Below, piece by piece: positions 22,701 through 33,700 of a stretch of 60,000 nucleotides of DNA. Within the stretch, counting starts at the first letter, position 1; each line of letters begins with the position of its first letter. A program made the translations under genes and the position numbers. The stretch is from Tubiluchus corallicola. Lineage: Eukaryota; Priapulida; Priapulimorpha; Priapulimorphida; Tubiluchidae. The stretch lies in the NCBI GenBank assembly GCA_030141605.1, contig JAQGDQ010000029.1, forward strand, positions 863,501 through 923,500, read 5' to 3'. The notes under the pieces were generated by a model. The model was not told the origin of the DNA, made no database searches, and saw only the letters and a list, made by a program, of their open reading frames with translations.

Positions 22701-25700
22701 TTATGAAAAAGTCAACATGTAACGAAGAAGTTGACATTTTTCCTCCTCGAGAACAAAAATTTCCCCTGTACTCCTCCGATTACGTGCGATTTAGTTGAGC
22801 ATACATGTGCCCGTGTTTGTCTTTCTTGGTCTTAACAAGGTTTTGTTTACACCTGCTTCGATTAAATCGTTACTCATGTTACGCCACAACGAAGTCTTTC
22901 ATTCGGTTAATCTGTTGATTTTTTATTACTATTTTCTACGCTGCGCGGCGCTATCTACGCGCATCGCAAGCGCTGCCTCTTGTACTGGTAGATTTGGCAA
23001 TAATACAATAACTTTCTTGTACAAGATTTGGGGTTTGTTCTAACTAGTGGCCGGTAATTCATTCGCTTCCCTGTATGTTTGGTGTCAAAGTGAATAATTT
23101 TCTGTGATTGCTTGTCGTAATTAGTGTGTTGTTTGCTCTCTTAATGCTTGACCTCTATAACTTTGACCTAGTTTTGGCGTATAGTCTTCGTAGCGCTATA
23201 AGCTTCATCAATTGGTGCATCAGCATCTATGGTTAATTTTACCGTGTATTTACTTCGTCCTAGTCTCATTATGTTATAGCAACACACAGATTTTATTACA
23301 TGGACTTTTTATTAGGAAAGTCTAATAAAAAATTAACAATATCCTGGAGAATAAACAAACAAAATATTAATTTTGTCTTTGTTCCTTTAGGACGCCAATT
23401 TGAGGGTTCTTCAAGTCCGAGGCTACATAATCTGTAAGCTAATCATTATATTAATTTCTAGTAAGAAATATACATAAATTTCATCTGCACGTATTATTCT
23501 CAGTGTCTTGACGTTCATTGCTGTTCCGATTCGAGTAAGGTTTTAACCCTTTGTTTCTTGCTCTTTTGTAAATAATAGCGTTAGGGTTTGAGCAAAGCTA
23601 TTTCAACATCATTTTCGTAAATTAATAATCACAATAAAAGGCTGAATAGACGGTATAAAACAATGTAAGCTATGTTAGATCTAAGAAAGTGCTTAGTCAA
23701 AGCCAGCTCTCACTCGTCAATATTATATTCCATTTCATTTCAACGCTCGTGAATACAATAGCAGCTGTTATGATGCACAATTATAAGTATAGATAGGCCT
23801 AACAATAGCCTTAGTGCTTAGTCCCGCATTTTCTATAAAAACACTTATCTGTGATAATTTACATGCTGAGTGCCACGGGCTACAGTATTGTATTTCATGC
23901 ATTGTCAGCACATTGAATTAGCCTACCTTGTGTCATATGGGTGTTTGCACTTTTCAATCGTATCTTGGGCGAAAGCGAAGTTGTTTCACCCCCAAACACT
24001 GCTTGTAGTTTTACTAGCCTGGTATGAGTGTTATAATCCACGTATTGCCATTCACCACTGTCATTACAATTAATCGGAAACAATTACGAACATAGGTACA
24101 GCATTCGTGTTGATCAACTTTGTATTGGTCATTGGTCATGTATCAAAAATTCTTTGTTTTGTTCAGTTTCCTTTCAACAGCAGTTCCATTTCGCAGAGGC
24201 AGAAAATTCCTCCCTCGTTTTCCGTTATTTTTTCGAAAAAACCTAAAGCGAGTTTGTTGAGAACACCAACATTTTCTTCTTAGGCATTTTAGCCTGTTTC
24301 TGTAGCAAACAACTTAGTGTACTAAATAAATGTGAGTTTTTTTATGTGGAAATGAAGGGTCCAGGAATACCTGAATGCTCATGGTGTATTCTTTCCTATG
24401 AAAATTACGCCGCGTCGGACCTAGTTAGTAAATGGATCGCAGCTACCTCGTCTACCGTATAAACTACCTCTGATTACTTACTTAACTGAAAGGAAAGATA
24501 TGGCTAAGGCACTTCTAGTGATTCAGTGCCTCATTTTAGAGATTATGCTTATTGACGAGCTAGATTCCGGTCTAGCAACTAACATGCCGTTAAAACGCAA
24601 AATTTCAAACTCGTGGCGAAATGTAGTTTTTGAAAAAACTAGCAACTTAGGTTAGGTTTCTGTTTTCTGTCAGGAGAGGAATAGCTGAGTGATCGTGATA
24701 TCTGTTTATCTATGATGTTGAAACAGCGCCGAGTCTGCTTAAAAATTTATGAGTGACCACTGCGATTTCATTTGCCTGTGTTTTTCTTGTTGAAAGAATT
24801 TGCATGGCATGCACATTCGATGCTCCACGAGTGTCTAAGGCGCCTTTATCAGTTCAGTGGCTCATCTTAAAGATATTTTTCTTGGTATGTTGGACTACAT
24901 TCCGAATCCGCTACAACAGTTCAACATTAGTATTACACTGTAGGTGCTGGATTCCAGTTTGTACTCGGTTGAACTGTATAAAAATATCAGTTTACCTTTA
25001 TTTTTGTTATAGACTCAAACGTGGAGCAGCAGAGCATTTAACTTTAAAAAACAGAGGCAAGCAGGTGTTTTCTCAATTTTATATTTGTCAACCCGCCGAA
25101 ATTTATCCGCAATTTAGACTGTCGTCATTTCACATTTCAAGTTTTTATTGAGTTTCAAAACAGTTTTATGTACTCAGCTGTCTGTTAACTTTGCCACAAT
25201 TTGCATCAATAAAGAAGTGGACGCGTGTCCGATGTTTCTTTGTAAGTTAAGCAGATTTCCAGTTTTTTTTCAATATACTTGTTGATAGTTTTAGAACCAG
25301 AAAATAGAGACGTACTGTGATCAGTTAACTGTGGCCTGTGGGTGTTTGCAAAAGAGGAAATCAAAACACAGTCTAAGTTTAAGTTCTTGTAAATGTAATT
25401 TTTTAAATCATTTGCAAATTTTCCGAGAGTACATACATGCACTTAGACGTTAAAGGTAGTTGTTTCTTGACCCTAACCTTCGACTTTGACATTTTCGTTT
25501 GACAGTTTCTCCCAGTTCAATTCAATCATTCGCCAACCATTCAGTTACTGCACTGAAAGGTTCTTATTGACAAAACAATTCTCGTCTTCATGGTAGCACA
25601 ACTATCATCACACCTATGTCCAGATTTTCTCACTGTTAAAATATTTACCTGTTGCATAATTCCTTATTATATTCGGTATCTGGAATTAGCTGGCGGTCTC

Positions 25701-26990
25701 TTGTGCCTGAATACTGTAAAACAGCGTGTGAAGAAAAGGAGTTGATTTTTGTTTTTGCTAATGTCATTTGTTTTTACATTTCTTCTGCTTCTTATACCTG
25801 CAGTTGTGTTCATCGTTGATTGGCGAATTTGGCTGTCCCGTATACGTCTGATTATCAGTATTACGTATTGACATTGCGAGAAGTATTCTTAACCATTTTC
25901 GCTTTCATTTCGCGATTTCAGTTCTACTGAAACATTTTGCACCAAGTTCTGTGGCCTAGCGTACAGGCTAGATTTATCCCAAATAATAGCTTCTTCAAAA
26001 CTTGTTGGTCCTCGAATTTAGAGCACTTAACTATATATCACTATAACGGTAATTTGTGTATAAATAAATAGGTCATATACAGAGAAAGAATTTCCGGCTT
26101 ATGGCACTGCATTTTGCCAAAGTATGTTACTGGAAAGTAGCAAACGGAGAGCTTTCTTCACTTTTGTTAAAATTCGTTTTATCATAACAAATCTTTCAAT
26201 GCAATTTTTTATCTTAACCAACACCATCTCTTCAAGAATTCTATGCATGTTAGCAACCGTCGTACTCTTACGTACTTCTTACGAGCTTTTTCTAAACTGT
26301 GCACCCAACAAGTGTATCAAATTTACTACTTTTTTCCTTATTTTGAGTTGTCTCATATAACATACGTAACTAAATGTTTGCTAATATGTTAATAGATTCG
26401 TGTGTAAGGAAACAATGTAATCATAACATCTCAAACAAGTGCTAACTTATGATGACAACTGTATCATACAAGAGTAAGTAATCAACAGACCAATATATAC
26501 ACTTATGTAATCATAGTTATATGATTATTGCCATATAAGATAATGAATCGTATAAAAAGGCATTAATTTTTATAAAGCTTCAAAGTAAGTCCATTTTGCT
26601 TAAACTCCAGGAACACGTTTTAAGCACATTTAATGTATTTTCTATGAATCTTGTATGAATTAACATTTAACGTCTGTGTTGGCTTTTCGCCGACCCTGTA
26701 TCAAAGTTTCTACTGATAAACATTACTTTAAGCCTGAATGGCGTGGCACCAGGAAATCAGGAAATGCCTCTGCACCTAAACTGAAGAAGTCGGCTAATAA
26801 CATTAAGACACAATGCCTACAGTTTTAAGACATAAGATTAACCTTGTCCGTGTCAGATTATAAGCCTAAATGCCACAAACAAAACCTTGTTTTAGCAACA
26901 TACGTCGCTATTTGCCTGTCATCCAACTCAGCTTCCAATGTGAATACCTGCTTTTGTCTATAGCAGATTTTGATCAAAGTTCTGATTTTA
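22700..26990. other. no gene recognised
   Basis: AT-rich sequence with no supported gene. A short CpG-dense patch lies at 22938-22978 (CTGCGCGGCGCTATC followed by CGCGCATCGCAAGCGCTGCC). It could be a promoter fragment but has no attached exon. Confidence 0.5.
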
Positions 26991-27061
26991 CAGAGCGGAT
27001 TACATCACCCTTGTGGCAGTTTTGTTAGTTTTGAACGTAACTCCTCTGAAGACAAAACAAA

Positions 27062-29290
27062 GTAAGTCTATTTGATTTCTGGTAAGTTTTGATCACGGGG
27101 AAATGTTTAGAAATGTCTGCATAAAATTGCGATTGTGGAATAAGAGCCCTAACAAATATGTATTTGATTCATGTGCAAGTTTGTAAAAGCAGCGTATGCA
27201 AGTTTTCACGTTTTTGTGACCACACAGTATTCCATTTGTGTTACTGAACAGTCGAAACATTTGGGATACACAAACCTAACACCGGATTAGTTTTGAAACT
27301 AATCGACTATGAAAATGTGCTCACGTCATACATTAGTACACTGCATTGATCATCATTTTGGCAACTAATTTCATTGTCCCATGTCTCCACATGTTGTAGT
27401 TCTAGGGGTGTATTAGCAACCCGATCCTTTGATATCGGTTATGTTGAACGAATTTCAAGTGTGGAATTCCCTACCCATTTCGGTAAATGATGCACCTTTG
27501 GTCACTGCAGCAATTGTAAGTTTTACAAGAATAGATTGAAGTTTCTGAATTTTGATAAATGGTTTGTGTACGCTAGGCATATGTAAGTAGCTTATCTCTG
27601 TACATCTCGCCCCGCATTAATGTTGTGCCACAAACATTTTTGGCCCATGTTTACCTCTGTTTCACCTTGCAAGTTTTCCGTCAAGCTGGGCTTCAGGGAA
27701 ACTTGTGACACAATGCATTTACATTGTTAAATTGTAATTAAAATAATTGTTAAATTATAAATTCACATTATTTAATACTGTAAGATTGACTCTGTTATGT
27801 GTTGTGTGATGTGAAATAAACGAATCTGGAATCATGAATGTTTCTATTGTATTATAATTTATTTTTAATGTATATTCTTAATGAATGTGAACTAAAAATA
27901 GAAATAAAATAAAATGTCGCAGAATGTACTGACTTGTACATCGATTGACCATTTATAATGTCTTACCTGGCAAATTGCTAGAGCTGCAGTGCAGTTTCTG
28001 TATTGGTAACTGCTCAGAATATTAATAAAGATCTTGGAAGAAGTCAAAGAAATTCTTTCAAATAGCAGCAAGCAGTCCTTTATTTTTACAAAATGGCGTA
28101 GGGGCTATTGTATACTTATTAATACCATGCAAATGCATTAGTAGTTATTTCCCACTTTTCTCACCTTTTTAGCTTCAGTTCTTCAGTTTTTCACATTCAC
28201 GCATAGCCAAACACGCTAGTTTGATTTTTCAATCTAGAAGTTTTCCAAAATGCTTATCATTGTCCTGTTAATAATTACTCTGATATTATTAACGAAGATG
28301 TTCACTGTTGTACACTGCTTTTAAAAGAAAGTTAAAAGGAAATGTATTAAAATTTTAAGAATCACTGCTTAAAATATTTAAGAACGCTTCCTAAAATATA
28401 AAAATTCTTTGTTTTCTGCAAAACTCGAAAATACAGCTTAATTCGTACCGTTTGCATTCAGGGGAAAAGGCATGACAGTGGGTGACATGCTCAATGGAAT
28501 TTTGGGAGTGTCCCGCACACCACCTACCTTCCTATGTTTTTCTGTAGGTATGCACATGAACAAGATGTTATCTCACCCAGTTTACCTGGATTGCTCTGCT
28601 TCTAATCTTTTAATGAGTAGTATGAAAGCTTCCCATATAGTGGTTCACAAATAGGCGTGTGCCTGGGTTCCAACAGAAGAGAAAATCAGCGACCAAGAAA
28701 AATTTTCTCGCAAAATGTTGAAAGATTTGGCGCCTGTTTTGAATGCTTGGGGTAATTTCAACACAAAAGTCAGGGTTACCTGGATTATAGTTCACAGTTT
28801 GTTGATATTATAGCTGATTACTGAAGATAGCGGTTTTGAAGATAGAGAAGATAGATACTGAAGATATAGAAACATATATATATAGTTGTGTGTCAAATAT
28901 CTATATCTGGTAACAAGTTCATTGGTGGTTGTTTTATGACTGGGTGCGTGTTTGCTTATACAGATCGAAGTCATCTAAAGTTTATGGCTTAACATCCTAC
29001 TCTTCTGGACAGACCTAATAATTTCACGTGCAAAGAGAAATGGGCACAAAATGTAAGATTTGGTTCCCTTTCAATACTTTTGATGTATATGTAAGCACCA
29101 AGTCTTAAATGTGCCCGCACGCTTACAGCGTGGAGTAATATGCATTTACCTGGCAGTCATTAAAGTTAAACTATCTCTGTTTGTAGTTTGCAGTTATTAC
29201 TCACGCCGACGGTGGTCTGTGCGTGGGGAGGGCGTTAAGTCGCATCTCCGTGTTTGGCTGTCTGCCTATCCGCACGATCAAAAGGCTGAT
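27062..29290. other. no gene recognised
   Basis: AT-rich spacer. Two exon-like segments (28461-28545 plus strand and 27967-28009 minus strand) have splice-like borders but no recognisable product. A perfect hairpin CACGCT-TAC-AGCGTG lies near 29118-29132. Confidence 0.4.
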
Positions 29291-29292
29291 AT

Positions 29293-29520
29293 TTAATAAA
29301 CTTGGCACAGGAATAGGTCTGGGAAACACCTGGAAATCCATTGCTTTTTGTTCAAAATGTGAAAGGTCAAGATCGCAAAGATAAAAGTGTTAATAATATC
29401 AACAGGTTAATAATCATGAATTTAACACAAGGATAGAGAGTATTGGTACGACCTGGTAACCCATTACTTTTTGATTTAAAAGGTCACAGTTACAGGATCG
29501 AAAAATGTCAAAATAAATTT
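29293..29520 (+). repeat. two degenerate copies of a ~122-bp tandem repeat
   Basis: The first unit has ACACCTGGAAATCCATTGCTTTTTG and the second ACCTGGTAACCCATTACTTTTTG, 122 bp apart, each followed by an AAGGTCA-containing tail ending in GATCG. The copies have diverged strongly, so the array is old. Its style resembles dispersed AGGTCA-rich repeats of other invertebrates, but I cannot confirm a family. Confidence 0.55.
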
Positions 29521-29607
29521 TCATCCATAACGACTTCATGTCAGGTCGTGGGTCAGCCTGAACTTCTGTTGAGTGCCATCTCGTTTTATTGTGGTGTAGT
29601 TATGATA

Positions 29608-30097
29608 GAGGGTGGTACACAATCTTTTGCTAGGGGGCATACAAACAAGAAATACTAGTACAGAACAATTATTTGCAGCAAAGTATTATTCAAACGATTG
29701 CGACACCCCCCTCCCTCCCCCATCATGCCCTCAGAATTTAGTGTGGAAATCTCGCGTGTCTGGCCTGATCGGAGCAGTATACTGAAAATTTTTTTATCGG
29801 GATGAATGGCATGAAAATTCATCGGATCTCAACTCGATATACACACTGGATGAAGGATAAATAGTCACTTAGATGATACAAGAACATGCCATTGATTTCA
29901 TGCCGATCTTGAGTGTGCGAGACAGTGTTCCGATCATCATATTCCCAAGATTGCAGGCTGTGCACCAAACACTCCACACTAAACTTGAGGATACGATAGA
30001 ATCGTAATTATTTTTGCAAAACTTTGATGTAATAAATTATTCTGTACTATTAGTGATTGCTTCTGTACCCCCTAGCAAAATGTTACGTACCACCCTG
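29608..30097. mobile_element. ~490-bp foldback MITE flanked by TA
   Basis: The left end GAGGGTGGTAC and right end GTACCACCCTG are inverted copies flanked on both sides by TA. Similarity continues inward: TTTTGCTAGGGGG (left) faces CCCCCTAGCAAAA (right), TAGTACAGAA faces TTCTGTACTA, and TTTAGTGTGGA faces TCCACACTAAA. Most of the element can therefore fold into one long imperfect hairpin. It has no coding frame. TA duplication and terminal inverted repeats fit a Tc1/mariner-mobilised non-autonomous element, with other TA-targeting families possible. Confidence 0.75.
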
Positions 30098-33000
30098 TAC
30101 TTTTTGTTTTATAAAGAGCACTTGATGCCGAGTGAATTATTTGTAAAGCTTTATGCTTAACACCTTGATATTTCAAGTGATATTTTTACTTGTTAAAATT
30201 ACGGTTATCTTAAACAGGTACAAGAATGACAATAGCAGTAATAGGAAATAACAATTTTGTTTTTTTTTTTATAAAATTTCATTACTCTGTAGCCGAGAAC
30301 AAAATTGTTGCACAGCTATAGGCCTTGGCCTACATATAGTCTGCCCTGCCTGAAAAAATAGAATGTTTAAGAAGTGAAAGTCATAAACATCAGATCAAGC
30401 CATCATACATTTACAAACTCCAAAGAAGCGGCTATAATACGTTTATACGTGTAATTAAATAAGCTTTACATTAATTAGGCTGTGATTCCGCATTTTCTGC
30501 TTAGTGAGTATTTTCAAAGGAATAAAGGCACAGAAATGATGAAAAGGGAAAGAAAATGCAACTAATAGTATCGTGAGCAGATTTCATACGTGCATTAACA
30601 ATGATAAAAACCTGTGCAATTCTTTATAATTAATTTATAAGATACTGGAAATGGTTCGAATAATGTTAACATCACGTACAAGTAGTAAAACATTTTGAAC
30701 ATTAGCAAACTGATAACTTTGAAGAAACTGCCAAATTCTGCAGGGCCAGAGATTAGGAACTTCTTCAACAGAGTCAGGCGTAAACCTTCACTGGCTTTTT
30801 AAAACAAACGTTCTTATTTCAAGGTTTAATTTTTCATTTTGCTTTTTATTGTTTCGCTGCTAAATTAGAAGAAATGAGTTGAAATTATTTTTGCTCCATT
30901 CTTGAAAATTAACTTTTATATTATACCTACTTATGTATGTTACATTAAGATTCTCGAACAATTATTTCAGCAATATCGCGAATAGTGTAAAAGTTAGCGA
31001 GTTTTGTGATGGCACATGGCTAACTTATTCATTATAAATCCAAACTTCGTTAATTTTGTGCAGTAAATTTAATAAAGTTCATCACAAACATGTGACGAAA
31101 CCCAATAAAATTCGCGCCATTTATGCACTTCTAAGCAATATAAATTTTGACTTGTTTTTTGGCAAGAGGGCATGATTAGTCTATTGACACCAGAACGCCA
31201 ACTATGTAAAGTATTACATGCTTGGCTAAGCTTGATATGCGCCGCTCACGTACCGCTGTATAATTTACTACCGCCAACGCGATTGTTGCAGTTTTACCTG
31301 GCCGGTACTTCGCTTTGATCTGGGTTTCCACAGGTGATACCGAAAATTGTTTACGAGTTGGACACTACAAATTATTGTAGTGTGTTTGAAATTAATGTGG
31401 CATTGTGGAAATTTGTTAGGAATTGTCCTTCGAATTCTTGCCAGTTGAAGCAAGTTCTTAGTTCACTTCTTGGTTTTAGTCTGACTCAATTTAGACTTGT
31501 GTCTCAGTTTGACTCAGCGTGGTGGTGTTGATACTGTAATTTCTGTATTATATTATCGACTGTTATTTGCGTATTCGTATGTTATCGTAATTATTACCTA
31601 CAAAACGTTAGAAGTACAAGCCAGTGTTTTTCCAATTTTAGCAGGTAAGTACAAATACAAAATGATTTTAGTTCTGAAGTTGTTCAAACATTTACTAAAA
31701 AATCTAACAGAGAGATAAGCCCGTTAATCATAATGTTTAAAGGCAACTTTTAGCTGTCAAGAAAGCTACGCTAACAAAACTATAGGCGCCTTTTCGAGAA
31801 TTTGCTGCTAATAACTATCGAAAATTGTTCTTATTTACGTAAATAATGAATACGAGCAGACAAACAAAAACAAAAGAACCTTAATTTTTGCTACTAGTAC
31901 GTTTAACGTTAGAAACACAATTAGACTTACATTCAGTAAGAAAAATGATGTATTGCAAGTACAATCACAGAGCAGGCACGCTTATTATATTATTTATAAC
32001 GGTTATATAATGGCTAGGTCTACAGTGTACCAGAAAACATAGCCTTATTTACAGTCTATTTTAGACACTTCTAGGTTTGAATTATTTATTGACATGTGAG
32101 GTTCACTCAACTTAACTACCGTGAACAACTATAAGCCCTGTCGTAAAACTAGTGCATCTAGAACAAAAAGGCAAATGAGATTCCATAATTACAATATTTT
32201 GTGCCCAGCAGACCCAGTGCTAAAACATTCACACAAGCATACTGTGTGTCGTATAACTCACGACTTACACGCTGGGTGACAGGACTAACCAAGTCACAAG
32301 TAATGATCGATTGCCGTCGTATTAATCAACTTACGATGATCGATCGTTTTGACGGCATAAAATACAGTACATATAGATAGAATTTTAAAACAGATTTAAG
32401 TGGAGACTAGGCCTTTAACCTGAAGTGGTGAATTCTGGCAAGCTACGTCTTTTATGTATGTGTCGCACATTCAGTATAAGCATAACAGCTGCTAAAACGG
32501 TTGAATCATAAGTGAACCATGAACCGTGCACCAAAATTTTGCAACAGTTGTAATGTCTATTAAAAAGTTATTGTTGCGTAAGCTGGTATAAATTTTCTTT
32601 GGCATATTATTTAATACTCTAGCTGATACGTGGATAACGTGAAACTCCGTGCATGCAAAAGTCTCCTTTGATAAAAGTAACAATAATTTAATGCAATAAT
32701 AAGAAAGTTATAAATGCCTAACAAAAACAGTTTAATATTCGTGAACGTTCTAACGTATTATATTCTTATTACGCTCTCATGTAGTAGTTACCAGCTAAGA
32801 AAGTGGAGTAAATAGTAATTAAAGGCAAAGACATCACTTAGCGTCTTCAAACTTTTTTCCAGCCATAGTTACTCTTCCCAGAAGATTAAAAAAGGTGCAT
32901 TATTTATATTATTCACCTAACCTTATTTATTTAACCTATTTCGTTATTTATTGACTAATCCTTGTGCATAATTTTGCTAATGTATCTAAGTATGAATAAA

Positions 33001-33700
33001 CAATAATAATATGAATAATAATAAAATCGTGACTGTGCCTGATACAATTAAAATTGTTGCTCTGAAATTCTCTGTATATGACTATATTTTAATTTGCGAT
33101 TAGTAGACAAGTTGTTTTCTAATCTGGATTTACCAAAAATTCGATTCCAGCCGCTCGAATATTTTTTTGGATTACAGTCACTATAATATAATTATCTATG
33201 GCTGTGGTAAACAATCAGAACATTTACTTTTTTTAGCCAGAATTATTTTCTGATTATAGTTTTCAATTTAAAAGATGGCGTGCACACTGTTTCTGTTAAA
33301 CTCTTTTGCTTCTTAAGAAAATGTTAATTTATGGTGAAAATTCCAAAACGTTTTATTCCGTAATCGATTTACAGTAGTTACTGGAAAATGATTAATATCA
33401 AAACGCCATTTTAGTTCTGTAAGTCGAAAGCTTAGTGTTGGTGTTTGAAAAACTACTATCAGTGTATATGTGTAAAACCAATTTGCATCTCCGGGGATCA
33501 AATACTTTTGGAATCTCAATAATAAGTGTAGTTTATTGCATTCATGGTTATCAACATCTTCTGGTTTAGATCATATCCGCTCTTTTCCGTTTGGAAGAAA
33601 ATGAAAAGGGTATAATTTCATTACTTGTATCAGTACATTGGCACAGAAATGTACAATAGAGTGCGTAATTACATACTGGTCAAGATTGAAGACTTATAAG
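30098..33700. other. no gene recognised
   Basis: AT-rich spacer. One splice-donor-like GTAAAA follows a less AT-rich stretch on the minus strand at 31301-31340. A direct repeat ATGATCGAT and inverted TGCCGTC/GACGGCA pair lie at 32302-32357. No coding gene is supported. Confidence 0.45.

Noticed and set aside
26650-26827. Plus-strand 55-codon frame reading ..FRRPCIKVSTDKHYFKPEWR..
   Set aside because: Protein-like composition but no start codon, no clear splice border and no recognised family; frames of this length are frequent by chance.
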